Positions 47,361 to 55,845 of a stretch of DNA of 64,000 bases are shown here, piece by piece; the stretch's first letter is position 1, and every line of letters starts with the position of its first letter. The notes beneath the pieces were generated by a model. It was not told the DNA's origin and made no database searches. It saw nothing but the letters and a program-made list of their open reading frames with translations. This stretch comes from Pseudomonadota bacterium (GTDB taxonomy: Bacteria > Pseudomonadota > Alphaproteobacteria > UBA8366), in contig JAYZAS010000007.1 of assembly GCA_036339585.1 (NCBI GenBank), forward strand, positions 1 to 64,000, given 5' to 3'. The position numbers were made by a program, and so were the translations under genes.

Positions 47361-48134
47361 TTAAATCTGAAGCCAATCGAGTTCTTCGTAAAAATTAACA
47401 GTTTCACCGACAACAACAAGGGCTGGGGTAAGGATCATTTTGCTGTCGCGTGCCGCATCTTGTAGTGTTGTTACTACTACCTTTTGGTCTGGCAGGGTGG
47501 CCCTACTGACAAACGCCACTGGCTCTTTTCGAGAGCGGCCAGCATCCATGAGAAGTTTCGAAATCTCGGCTATATTTTTCAGTGACATATAAAATACTAA
47601 AACCTGTGACCCTTCCGCAACCGCTTGCCAATCTACAGAGGTTGAGGTGATTGTATTTGCATTGTGACCGGTCAAAAACGTAACAACTCTGCTTTTAGCG
47701 CGATGAGTGAGTGGTATTCCAGCGTAGGCTAATCCACCAATGCCAGAGCTGATACCAGGAACAATACGGAACGGAATCTTTGCTCTCACTAAAGCTTGCG
47801 CTTCCTCGCCACCCCGACCGAATACAAATGGATCTCCCCCTTTCAACCGCAAAACACGTTTCCCTTCACCTGCTAATTGCACGAGTCGGTTCGAAATATC
47901 CTCTTGGATATGAGACGGTTTACCCCCACGTTTTCCTGCGTAAATTAATTCAGCATGATTGGGTGCACCTTTTAGTATAACCTTGGTAACAAGGGCATCG
48001 TAAACAATGGTATCTGCATGGCAAAGAGCGTGCCATGCTAGAACGCTTATAAGACCCGGATCTCCCGGGCCGGCCCCCGCCAGCCACACGGTGCCGGGGT
48101 CGAATGGTGGAAGTTTGAAAGGAAAGTCGGTCAT
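47361..48134 (-). CDS. cobA: Uroporphyrinogen-III C-methyltransferase
   Basis: CobA adds two methyl groups from SAM to uroporphyrinogen III, giving precorrin-2, the entry to B12 (and siroheme). The 257-residue product has WLAGAGPGDPGLISVLAWHA at the start, LRLKGGDPFVFGRGGEEAQA (SAM/substrate loop) and VPGISSGIGGLAYAGIPLTH. It is the single-domain form, without the CysG oxidase/ferrochelatase. It is divergent from cbiD across 45 nt. Confidence 0.95.
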   Translation of the reverse strand: MTDFPFKLPPFDPGTVWLAGAGPGDPGLISVLAWHALCHADTIVYDALVTKVILKGAPNHAELIYAGKRGGKPSHIQEDISNRLVQLAGEGKRVLRLKGGDPFVFGRGGEEAQALVRAKIPFRIVPGISSGIGGLAYAGIPLTHRAKSRVVTFLTGHNANTITSTSVDWQAVAEGSQVLVFYMSLKNIAEISKLLMDAGRSRKEPVAFVSRATLPDQKVVVTTLQDAARDSKMILTPALVVVGETVNFYEELDWLQI

Positions 48135-48179
48135 AGCTCTAAACTAGTTTCGTTATAGTTTCGGTTGTAGGAAAATTAT

Positions 48180-49274
48180 ATGGAAGACATTCTGATAAAA
48201 AATAAAAACACCTTGAAGAGGGGTTGGACCACGGGAGCATGCGCACTGGCCGCCACACAGGCTGCATATACAGCACTTTTAACTGGTACGTTTCCAGATC
48301 CGGTAAAAATTTCGTTGCCTCAAGGAGAAACTCCATCATTCCCACTTGCACTCGAAAACCATGTCGGCGGAGTAGCGAAAGCAGGTATTATTAAGGATGC
48401 AGGTGATGATCCGGATGTAACTCATGGTGTTTTGGTGATCGCAGCTGTGCGCTTAATAAAAGACAATGAAGTAAAGTTCGTAGGTGGACAAGGTATTGGT
48501 AGAGTAAGTTTGCCCGGATTACCATTACCTGTCGGGGAGCCTGCTATCAACCCTAAACCGCGCGAAATGATTTGCTCTGCAATACGTAAGCTTGCGGATC
48601 AGTATTCTCATGCCGGTGGAGTAGAAGTTGAAATTGCCATTCCGGGAGGAGAGGTGCTTGCGGAAAAGACATGGAATTCTAGGCTCGGCATTACGGGAGG
48701 CTTGTCGATTTTAGGCACCACTGGAGTAGTAAGACCATTTTCTTGTTCAGCTTGGATACACTCAATTCATCGAGGCATTGATGTTGCACGCGCTAACGGG
48801 TTGCAACATATAGCTGGATCTACCGGTAAGACCTCAGAGTCGGCTATTAAGGAGATCTATAGCCTTCCAGTGTACGCTCTTGTCGATATGGGTGATTTTG
48901 TGGGTGGTATGTTAAAATATCTTCGCCATAATCCGGTTGCCCGAGTAACAATCGCTGGTGGATTTGCTAAAATAACAAAGCTTGCCCAAGGATTTCTGGA
49001 CTTACATTCTGGCCGTAGCCAAGTAGATTTTGAGTGGCTAGCGAGTTCGGCCGATGCATTGGGGGCCAGTTCAGAGCTAATTGATAAAGTCCGAAATGCA
49101 AGAAGCGCGGGACGTGTGCTACAGCTGTCACAACGGTATAATATTTCAATTGGTAATTGGGTTGCTAATCGTGCTGCAGAGACAGCACTCCGTGTTCTAG
49201 AAGATAGTCGCATTAAATTAGACGTCCGTGTCTTTGATCGGGGGGGGGCCTTGGTAGGGCAATCCAATGTATAG
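48180..49274 (+). CDS. cbiD: Cobalt-precorrin-5B C1-methyltransferase (CbiD)
   Basis: CbiD methylates C-1 after loss of the two-carbon fragment in the cobalt-early route. The 364-residue product begins RGWTTGACALAATQAAYTAL, has DAGDDPDVTHGVLV, GIGRVSLPGLPLPVGEPAIN and LGITGGLSILGTTGVVRPFS. The stop and the cobK start share one base. No cobF, the aerobic counterpart, is seen. Confidence 0.94.
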   Translation: MEDILIKNKNTLKRGWTTGACALAATQAAYTALLTGTFPDPVKISLPQGETPSFPLALENHVGGVAKAGIIKDAGDDPDVTHGVLVIAAVRLIKDNEVKFVGGQGIGRVSLPGLPLPVGEPAINPKPREMICSAIRKLADQYSHAGGVEVEIAIPGGEVLAEKTWNSRLGITGGLSILGTTGVVRPFSCSAWIHSIHRGIDVARANGLQHIAGSTGKTSESAIKEIYSLPVYALVDMGDFVGGMLKYLRHNPVARVTIAGGFAKITKLAQGFLDLHSGRSQVDFEWLASSADALGASSELIDKVRNARSAGRVLQLSQRYNISIGNWVANRAAETALRVLEDSRIKLDVRVFDRGGALVGQSNV

Positions 49275-50017
49275 TGTATAAAGTATTAATTCTTGGTGGC
49301 ACGTCGGAAGGGGGCGCATTAGCTAAAAAACTTAGTGAAGACCCAATTTTAATTCCGATTACTTCGCTTGCTGGACGCACCCGTGGGCCAAAGGTTGTGC
49401 AAGGGCTTCTGCGCCAAGGAGGTTTTGGTGGTGTTGAAGGATTGGTGAGATATCTTATATCAGAAGAAATTTTTGCGGTGTTTGATGCGACCCATCCCTT
49501 TGCCAGTCAAATAACTAAGAATGCTATTTCTGCATGTAAAAGCGCAAAAGTACCCCTAGTGAGGCTTACCCGAGAACCATGGGTAGCTGAAACTGGTGAT
49601 GATTGGGACAACGTTGAAAGTATAGCGCAAGCTGCAGATTCTATACCGGTTGGTGCACGAGTATTCGTCACCACTGGGCGGCAAGAGCTTGAGCCATATT
49701 TCAAACGTAATGATATATGGACATTAGTCCGGGTCATCGACATGCCAACAAAACAACTTGAGTTAAGCAAAGGTAAGTTTATAGCGGGGAGAGGGCCATT
49801 CTCGGTAGGGGAAGAAATCGATTTGATGCGGGCTTATCGGGTTGACCTGTTGGTATCAAAAAATAGCGGCGGGCAATCCAGCTATGGGAAAATTATAGCT
49901 GCTCGTCGGCTTGGTCTGCCGGTGATAATGGTTAGTCCGCCAAAATTAAATTTGGAAATTGTCATTTGCTATTCGCTCAGAGAAGCCTCTGAATGGTTAA
50001 GAGGGCAAATCAATTAG
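49274..50017 (+). CDS. cobK: Precorrin-6A reductase (CobK/CbiJ)
   Basis: The enzyme reduces the macrocycle of precorrin-6A (or cobalt-precorrin-6A) with NADPH. The 247-residue product has the nucleotide site LILGGTSEGGALAKKL, the conserved DATHPFASQITKNAISACKS and TTGRQELEPY. It starts at GTG, overlapping the cbiD stop. Its 3' end overlaps the 3' end of the convergent cobM by 4 nt. Confidence 0.94.
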   Translation: MYKVLILGGTSEGGALAKKLSEDPILIPITSLAGRTRGPKVVQGLLRQGGFGGVEGLVRYLISEEIFAVFDATHPFASQITKNAISACKSAKVPLVRLTREPWVAETGDDWDNVESIAQAADSIPVGARVFVTTGRQELEPYFKRNDIWTLVRVIDMPTKQLELSKGKFIAGRGPFSVGEEIDLMRAYRVDLLVSKNSGGQSSYGKIIAARRLGLPVIMVSPPKLNLEIVICYSLREASEWLRGQIN

Positions 50018-50775
50018 GACTTTTTTGGACGCAAAATATGAGCGTGGTGAGGATTATAAAGTGCGCTGTCATTGAAATTTTTAGTATCAAGTACAGGGCC
50101 AATAAGGATTAAGGCTGTGCGGGTGATTTTGGCGGCTCGTGCTTGTTTGGCCAGTGTGGCAAGTGTGCCGCGCAATATTTTCTGCTTTGGCCAACTTGCT
50201 TGGTAGACTATGGCAGCCGGGCAGTCAGCCCCATAAAAAGGTTCGAGTTCGGTTCGAATTTTTTTTAAGTTTCTGATTGAAAGGTGTATTGCCAAAGTTG
50301 CCTTTGTGCGCCCGAAATTTGCTAGTGTTTCATTTGATGGCATTTCGCTGGACTGCATGGCGGTGCGCGTCAAGATCAGGGACTGGCTGATCCCAGGAAG
50401 AGTGAGCTCTGTTTCTAAAGCTGCTGCGGCAGCTGCATATGCTGGAACCCCAGGTGTTACATCAAATGGGATACCACGTTCACTTAATTGTCGCATTTGT
50501 TCTCCAATCGCCCCATATAATGAAGGATCCCCGGAATGTATTCGAGCAACGCTGAGATCACGGTCATAGGCATTGGCCATTATTTCTATTATTTCGTCTA
50601 ACGTCATTGAGGCGGTATCAAAAACCTCCGCATTAGCCGGTGCATTACTTATAAGAGCTTTCGGCACTAAAGACCCCGCATATAAGCAGATAGGTGACTG
50701 CATAATATATTTCTTTCCGCGCACTGTTATGAGGTCTGGGTCGCCAGGCCCGGCGCCTATGAAATGTACTTTCAT
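50014..50775 (-). CDS. cobM: Precorrin-4 C11-methyltransferase (CobM/CbiF)
   Basis: A SAM-dependent tetrapyrrole methylase acting at C-11. The 253-residue product starts VHFIGAGPGDPDLITVRGKK and has YAGSLVPKALI, HSGDPSLYGAIGEQMRQL and VTPGVPAYAAAAAALETELT. It is the last gene of the minus-strand run; the start overlaps the cbiG-cobJ stop by 4 nt. Confidence 0.95.
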   Translation of the reverse strand: MKVHFIGAGPGDPDLITVRGKKYIMQSPICLYAGSLVPKALISNAPANAEVFDTASMTLDEIIEIMANAYDRDLSVARIHSGDPSLYGAIGEQMRQLSERGIPFDVTPGVPAYAAAAAALETELTLPGISQSLILTRTAMQSSEMPSNETLANFGRTKATLAIHLSIRNLKKIRTELEPFYGADCPAAIVYQASWPKQKILRGTLATLAKQARAAKITRTALILIGPVLDTKNFNDSALYNPHHAHILRPKKS

Positions 50776-52598
50776 GATTTAGATAAATTTTCCTTAAATT
50801 TTGTTACATAGCCACGAGGCGTATATACCCGTTCTGGGCCGCATCCATTGTCCAATCTACATGTTTGATTGGACCCGATTAGTATGACCGTAAACATATC
50901 TATTTTACTGGGGTCGATCATTTTGAGCGTTGAGATATGGATTGTTTCTTCTGGTCGTCCCAATTGCCGTGCAATAACTAACGGAGTATCTAAAGATCGA
51001 TATTTCGATAGTATCTTGATCGCACTTTTTAAAAGAGATCTACGCTTATTTGAAGCTGGATTGTAAAGTGCAATTACAAAGTCAGAAGATGCCGCTGCTT
51101 TTAACCGTTTTTTAATTTGGCAACTTGGTGTAAGTAAATTAGAAAGCGAAATAGCGCAAAAATCATTCCCAAGCGGTGCTCCAATACGACCTGCTGCTGC
51201 TTGCAGAGCCGAAATGCCTGGAGAGACCCTTATATCTACCCATCGCCACTCGGGTTTCGCAATTTTATGTATTGTCTCAAAAACTAAAGCACCCATGGCA
51301 TAGATGCCTGGATCACCAGATGAAACTAGCGAGACTATCCTGCCCTCTGCAGCGAGATCGAGAGCTGCTTGGACACGTTCTATCTCTTTCCCCAACGGAA
51401 ACCCATGAAGAGTTTTAGTTTTCATTGTGGGGCTTAATTGATCCAAATACCCACCGTAACCTACGATGTCAGTTGATTGAGCCAGCAGTGTTTCTGCCTC
51501 CAATGTTCGCCAACCTGTGCCACCAGGTCCTAAACCAACAATCGCAAGCTGGCCTCTCGCTCTGCCTAGACCCGTTGCATCAATAGGGTTGATCGACCTT
51601 GCTATTGCACATGTCGCTCTGTCAGATTTTTGTTTTTCTATAAATAGGTCACTTTTCGAACCAGCAGCGGTCAGTGCCGCTGCTTCCGCAACCCCGTGAC
51701 AACCTACTGCCTGGAAGACTGTGTCTGAAGGATTACGGATACGTCCTTTTTCAGATTCAAGTCGTGTGGCGTTAAAGAAACGAACCGGACGATCCAAGGT
51801 GGTGCCAAGCTTTAAAATAGCCGGTTCATCACATTTCAAATCCAAGGATACTATTACGGCAATCGCACTCAGGGAAATATTAGCTTCATTGAATGTCCTT
51901 TCTATTAGAGATTGAAGCTCTCCAGGATCGCAATTGCGTTCGCAACCAACACCAAGTGCTAATACCTCCTCCGTGAAAATCAATTGATTGGGACCGCCGG
52001 ACTTTTTTTCGATCCCTGAGATGATTTGCAATGTTCCAGATTTCGACAAAGGAGGATTGGCTGCCGTAATCCAGCGTGGCAAGTTTGCTGGTTGGATTTG
52101 AGACCCAGACAGCATTTGTGCAGTGAAGTGCTTTAAATCGTGCTGGTTTTGAAGATGATAGCCGGGTGGGGGGTCGTCAAGAGCGACTCCGAATTGAGCT
52201 TCACTAGCAGTAGTAATCGCAATCGTAGAATTAAGAATGTTGGATATTTCTGTTGCTATTCGGTTCCCCCCGCGATGACTGCCAAGTAATGGAACCGCAA
52301 TACTTCCATCTTGTGCTACAGCGATAACTGGCGGTTCTGATGACTTTTGAACTAATAGTGGTGCTAAAGCACGTATGAGTATTCCGCTTCCGCATAAACC
52401 AATAATTGGCTGGGTCCTTTGGAATAATACTTGTAAGTGGGAACTGGTATTTTCAAAAAGCACATCTGCATCGTTAATGCGCCCCAATAATCCGTGTATT
52501 TCACTCTCTGGTAATGAGTTTGCCAACTTGCGAGCGACCGGTAAGGCTGAGCCACTTATCACTACAATGGCTGGTCCCTTTTCTAGCCGGCACGTCAT
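50772..52598 (-). CDS. CbiG-CobJ fusion: cobalt-precorrin-5A hydrolase + precorrin-3B C17-methyltransferase
   Basis: The 608-residue product joins two enzymes. Residues about 1-340 are a full CbiG, which removes the C-20 carbon as acetaldehyde: GLCGSGILIRALAPLLVQKS and VPLLGSHRGGNRIATEIS in the N-terminal part, LALGVGCERNCDPGELQSLI in the C-terminal (CobE-like) part. Residues about 348-608 are CobJ: LAIVGLGPGGTGWRTLEAET, SSGDPGIYAMGALVFE and SPGISALQAAAGRIGAPLGN. The overlaps with cobI and cobM are 4 nt each. Confidence 0.94.
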   Translation of the reverse strand: MTCRLEKGPAIVVISGSALPVARKLANSLPESEIHGLLGRINDADVLFENTSSHLQVLFQRTQPIIGLCGSGILIRALAPLLVQKSSEPPVIAVAQDGSIAVPLLGSHRGGNRIATEISNILNSTIAITTASEAQFGVALDDPPPGYHLQNQHDLKHFTAQMLSGSQIQPANLPRWITAANPPLSKSGTLQIISGIEKKSGGPNQLIFTEEVLALGVGCERNCDPGELQSLIERTFNEANISLSAIAVIVSLDLKCDEPAILKLGTTLDRPVRFFNATRLESEKGRIRNPSDTVFQAVGCHGVAEAAALTAAGSKSDLFIEKQKSDRATCAIARSINPIDATGLGRARGQLAIVGLGPGGTGWRTLEAETLLAQSTDIVGYGGYLDQLSPTMKTKTLHGFPLGKEIERVQAALDLAAEGRIVSLVSSGDPGIYAMGALVFETIHKIAKPEWRWVDIRVSPGISALQAAAGRIGAPLGNDFCAISLSNLLTPSCQIKKRLKAAASSDFVIALYNPASNKRRSLLKSAIKILSKYRSLDTPLVIARQLGRPEETIHISTLKMIDPSKIDMFTVILIGSNQTCRLDNGCGPERVYTPRGYVTKFKENLSKS

Positions 52599-53293
52599 AT
52601 TTCTCCTCGCCTTTTAACAAGTATCATCGAAAAGTATGGCACTTCTAATGGATCAACATTGTCCAAATTCTTTATTTTCTCATTCGGTAGTGTTGACCGT
52701 TCGATATAGTATGATTTTTTCTCTAGGTTCATAGTTTCTAGTAAATTTCTTATTCGGGAAAAGTGTCTCCCTATTTTAATAATGGCCGCAGTATCAGCAA
52801 CCTGTAGGCACGCTTTTAAGGCTGTGTCCGGCAAAGGAGCTGGCAGAATGCTAAGAACGTCATTTCGGGCCGAAAGAGGCTGCCTCAATGATGTAGAACA
52901 GGACATTAACGAAGAGATCCCCGGCACCACTTTTATTGAACATTTTTTGGCTAGGCGAAAAAACAAATATTGAAATGAGCCATAGAAAAATGGATCCCCT
53001 TCACAAAGGACTGCTACATCTTTTCCCTCTCGCAAACGTTCAAGTAGCGTTTTAGCGGCATGGTCATAAGCTTGCTGGGCCGGTTCGTACTCTCGCTTCA
53101 TCGGGATAGCTATGGATATTTCCTCTTGTGACTCTTTGATATAATCAGACACTACACCCCTAGCGAAACTCGGTGTGCCTTCAAGGCATGGATAGGCAAT
53201 AACAGAAGACCGTTCTATGCAGCGAATTGCGCTGATGGTTAACAAATCCGGATCGCCTGGGCCAACCCCTACACCATACAAAATACCCGTCAT
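52595..53293 (-). CDS. cobI: Precorrin-2 C20-methyltransferase (CobI/CbiL)
   Basis: CobI methylates C-20, the first committed corrin step. The 232-residue product begins GILYGVGVGPGDPDLLTISA and has EGDPFFYGSFQYLFFRLAKK and VPGISSLMSCSTSLRQPLSA. The start and stop each overlap neighbours by 4 nt, fitting a coupled operon. Confidence 0.95.
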   Translation of the reverse strand: MTGILYGVGVGPGDPDLLTISAIRCIERSSVIAYPCLEGTPSFARGVVSDYIKESQEEISIAIPMKREYEPAQQAYDHAAKTLLERLREGKDVAVLCEGDPFFYGSFQYLFFRLAKKCSIKVVPGISSLMSCSTSLRQPLSARNDVLSILPAPLPDTALKACLQVADTAAIIKIGRHFSRIRNLLETMNLEKKSYYIERSTLPNEKIKNLDNVDPLEVPYFSMILVKRRGEI

Positions 53294-54516
53294 TGTGTAA
53301 TAGCCATACGGCCTTTAGTCACACGCCATTGCAGTGTCGGCATGAGTGTTTTCCAACCGGTATGTTTGCCCAATGGGTAGGTTTTCGAAATGGTAATACG
53401 CGTCAGGTCACCTCCAAAGTTTTGGTGTAGCTTGATTAACATTACCTCGCTTTCAGTGGTTACAGCGTTAACCACTAATCGACCGCCAATCCTAAGCGCT
53501 TGCCAACAGGCTTCGAATACTCCGACGTTGGATAGGCCGCCTCCAATAAAGATTGCGTCCGGAGTTTCAAGTTTTTCCAGGGCTTTGGGTGCTCGACCAT
53601 TTATTATTTTCAGATCTGGTGTGCCAAGCATGACGGCATTCTTAGCTATAAATCGTAGGCGTTTCTCTTGGCATTCTATTGCGACGGCACGTGACCGTTT
53701 GTCGCGCCGCATCCATTCGATGCCAATAGATCCACAACCAGCCCCTACATCCCAAAGAAGTTGTCCTGGTGCCGGCATTAAAGCAGTAATAGAAATCGAC
53801 CTAATGTCCTCTTTCGTAATTTTACCATCATGAGAAAAAGCATCATCAGCAAGGCACGAGAGTCGCGATTGTTGGGTGTGCAACGGTTCCGCAATACATT
53901 CAACCGCAATTGTATGTAATGGATCAAAGTCAATCTCCAGCCAATCATTAGCTTTTCCATGAACAGTGCGTTCCGCCGGGTTTCCCATGCGCTCAAAAAC
54001 AGTTATATTGCTCTCTCCGAAGCCTCTTTTGACAAGTTTTTTGGCGACCATAGAAGGCGTTGACCCGTTATGGGCAAGAATTAAAAGTTTGGCCTTTGGC
54101 TGTATCACAACTTCAAGTAAAGCGTCGTTGCGTCCATGAAGGGTAATAAAGTCAATCTCTTCAAAAACCCAACCAGTACGGGCAGTGGCCAGGCTAAATG
54201 CTGATGGTGCAGGTATTACATTGATTTCGTCAATTGACACCCATTTTGTTATTAGGTTTCCCACGCCATAACAAAATGGATCTCCGGTTGCTAAAACACA
54301 AACTTGTTGGTCACGATATCGAATAAGATCGTCCATTGAAGAATGTAGAGGTCTTTTCCATGGTAAGAATGTTTTTTTCCCTTTAGGGACCATTGCGAGG
54401 TGTCTATGACCGCCGAAAATTATGTCGGCATTATCAACAATTAGGCGAGCAGCGGATGAAAGGGACTCATAACCTTCCTCTCCAATCCCTATAATGGATA
54501 ACCATTGATTCGTCAT
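53290..54516 (-). CDS. cobL: Precorrin-6B C5,15-methyltransferase/decarboxylase (CobL/CbiET)
   Basis: A two-domain enzyme of 408 residues that methylates C-5 and C-15 and decarboxylates the acetate side chain. The CbiE part starts LSIIGIGEEGYESLSSAARL with ATGDPFCYGVGNLI. The CbiT part (from about residue 235) has the SAM site LLWDVGAGCGSIGIEWMRR and PDAIFIGGGLSNVGVFEACW. Both domains look complete. Confidence 0.95.
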   Translation of the reverse strand: MTNQWLSIIGIGEEGYESLSSAARLIVDNADIIFGGHRHLAMVPKGKKTFLPWKRPLHSSMDDLIRYRDQQVCVLATGDPFCYGVGNLITKWVSIDEINVIPAPSAFSLATARTGWVFEEIDFITLHGRNDALLEVVIQPKAKLLILAHNGSTPSMVAKKLVKRGFGESNITVFERMGNPAERTVHGKANDWLEIDFDPLHTIAVECIAEPLHTQQSRLSCLADDAFSHDGKITKEDIRSISITALMPAPGQLLWDVGAGCGSIGIEWMRRDKRSRAVAIECQEKRLRFIAKNAVMLGTPDLKIINGRAPKALEKLETPDAIFIGGGLSNVGVFEACWQALRIGGRLVVNAVTTESEVMLIKLHQNFGGDLTRITISKTYPLGKHTGWKTLMPTLQWRVTKGRMAITQ

Positions 54517-55121
54517 TGTGTGTCCAAAATTATTGTATTTACAGCGGCAGCTGCCATGGCGCTGCCCCCTCGCCGACCCTTTAGTGTCATAAATGGAATG
54601 CCATGTTCAATAGTAGAAAGAGCCTCCTTTGCCTCCGCGGCTCCCACAAACCCAACTGGAAACCCGAATATAGCAGCTGGCCGTGGTCCCCCTTCTTGCA
54701 GAATTTCTAATAACCTAAATAAGGCCGTTGGAGCATTCCCGATCGCAATTATCGAACCGTGCAGGTCGGGTCTCCATGCGTCAACGGCGGCTGCGGATCT
54801 GGTCATATTTTTTTTTGGCGGGGTGGTGGGTAAGGTGCAAATGACCTTGTTCTTGTGAGTTAGTTTATCAGTCATTATTCCACTCTTAACCATGCTGCAA
54901 TCAGCGAAAATAGGTTTCCCTGAGGAAAGTGCTAAGCTAGCTGCTTGCGCTATGTTTTCTGTTGCTCTCAGGTCGTCGGTGATTTCGGGCATACCGCAGG
55001 CATGAACTAGCCGCTGTGCTATACGGATTGAGTCTTGGGGAAGACCTGAAAAGTTAGTTTCAGAGGTGAGAATAGCAAAAGAGCGGCGATAAATTGCTTG
55101 AGGGTCCTTTAAATAATGCAT
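54513..55121 (-). CDS. cobH: Precorrin-8X methylmutase (CobH/CbiC)
   Basis: CobH moves the C-11 methyl group to C-12, forming hydrogenobyrinate or its cobalt form. From ATG 55121 the product is about 202 residues and begins MHYLKDPQAIYRRSFAI, aligned with family N-termini; RLVHACGMPE carries the active-site His. IIAIGNAPTALFRLLEIL and FPVGFVGAAEAKEAL are typical. A TTG at 55151 would add ten residues and bring the start to 4 nt from pdeM; neither start has a good ribosome-binding site. Confidence 0.93.
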   Translation of the reverse strand: MHYLKDPQAIYRRSFAILTSETNFSGLPQDSIRIAQRLVHACGMPEITDDLRATENIAQAASLALSSGKPIFADCSMVKSGIMTDKLTHKNKVICTLPTTPPKKNMTRSAAAVDAWRPDLHGSIIAIGNAPTALFRLLEILQEGGPRPAAIFGFPVGFVGAAEAKEALSTIEHGIPFMTLKGRRGGSAMAAAAVNTIILDTQ

Positions 55122-55155
55122 CCTGTAGTCTAGCTGCCCAAGCAAATGCAATCAA

Positions 55156-55845
55156 TTATCGTTCATAGTTTTTAAGCACAGTTTTTGGGAAAGTGAAAAC
55201 TTTGCGCTGGCCGAGAATCAAAACCATATAATTATCACTAAACAAAGCTTTGATAGTTGGATGAGAGATGTCAAGCCCTCCCGTATACGTTCCAAAAGCA
55301 GGCATTATAAGCCTATCCGTTCCATCTGAGATGAAACAGCGGGCACTCAATTTTTTCCCTTTTATTTTAATTTTTGCTTTTGGGTGGAAGTGGCCAGATA
55401 TTTCGCCTTTGGTCCCCCCGCCCATGGTAATATGGCGGAACATTAAATTGGCAACACTCGTCTGCGTGGTAATCTTGCCGCCAAGAGTGGGTGTTGGGGT
55501 GGGGTCATGATTGCCTGTAATCCAAATCCAATCATATAACCGGGTGAATTGGCGAATAATGTCTTTTTCTTCTGGCCCCAAACGGCTTGATGCCTCGTTA
55601 TCATGAAAGCTATCGCCTAGGCAAATGACTCGGTCAGGGGCGTAATGTGTTAAAACGCTATTCAATACTGAAAGCGTCTCAATGCTGTCATATGGAGGTA
55701 AGAATATCCCCTTGCTAGCAAATGAAGTTCCCTTCGCAAGATGCAAATCAGATACGACAACAGTGTTTTTTTCCGGCCATATTAATGCGCCGGAAATATC
55801 AGCTAGCATTCGTTCTCCATTAAATTGGAATTCAGTACTGCTCAT
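55156..55845 (-). CDS. pdeM: PdeM, ligase-associated DNA damage response metallophosphoesterase
   Basis: PdeM belongs to a repair module with an Lhr-like helicase, a beta-lactamase-fold exonuclease and an ATP-dependent ligase. The 229-residue product shows all phosphoesterase motifs: VVSDLHLAKGTSFA, LGDSFHDNEASSRLG, WITGNHDPTP and EISGHFHPKAKI. Its start overlaps the helicase stop by 4 nt. The exonuclease and ligase genes are not in the window. Confidence 0.92.
   Translation of the reverse strand: MSSTEFQFNGERMLADISGALIWPEKNTVVVSDLHLAKGTSFASKGIFLPPYDSIETLSVLNSVLTHYAPDRVICLGDSFHDNEASSRLGPEEKDIIRQFTRLYDWIWITGNHDPTPTPTLGGKITTQTSVANLMFRHITMGGGTKGEISGHFHPKAKIKIKGKKLSARCFISDGTDRLIMPAFGTYTGGLDISHPTIKALFSDNYMVLILGQRKVFTFPKTVLKNYER

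Noticed and set aside
46858-48180. B12 riboswitch near the corrin genes
   Set aside because: I searched for a GCCACTG-type B12 box and the usual core upstream of cobA, cbiD and cobH and recognised none.
53390-53833. 147-codon + strand frame inside cobL
   Set aside because: Antisense to the clear SAM-binding CbiT domain.
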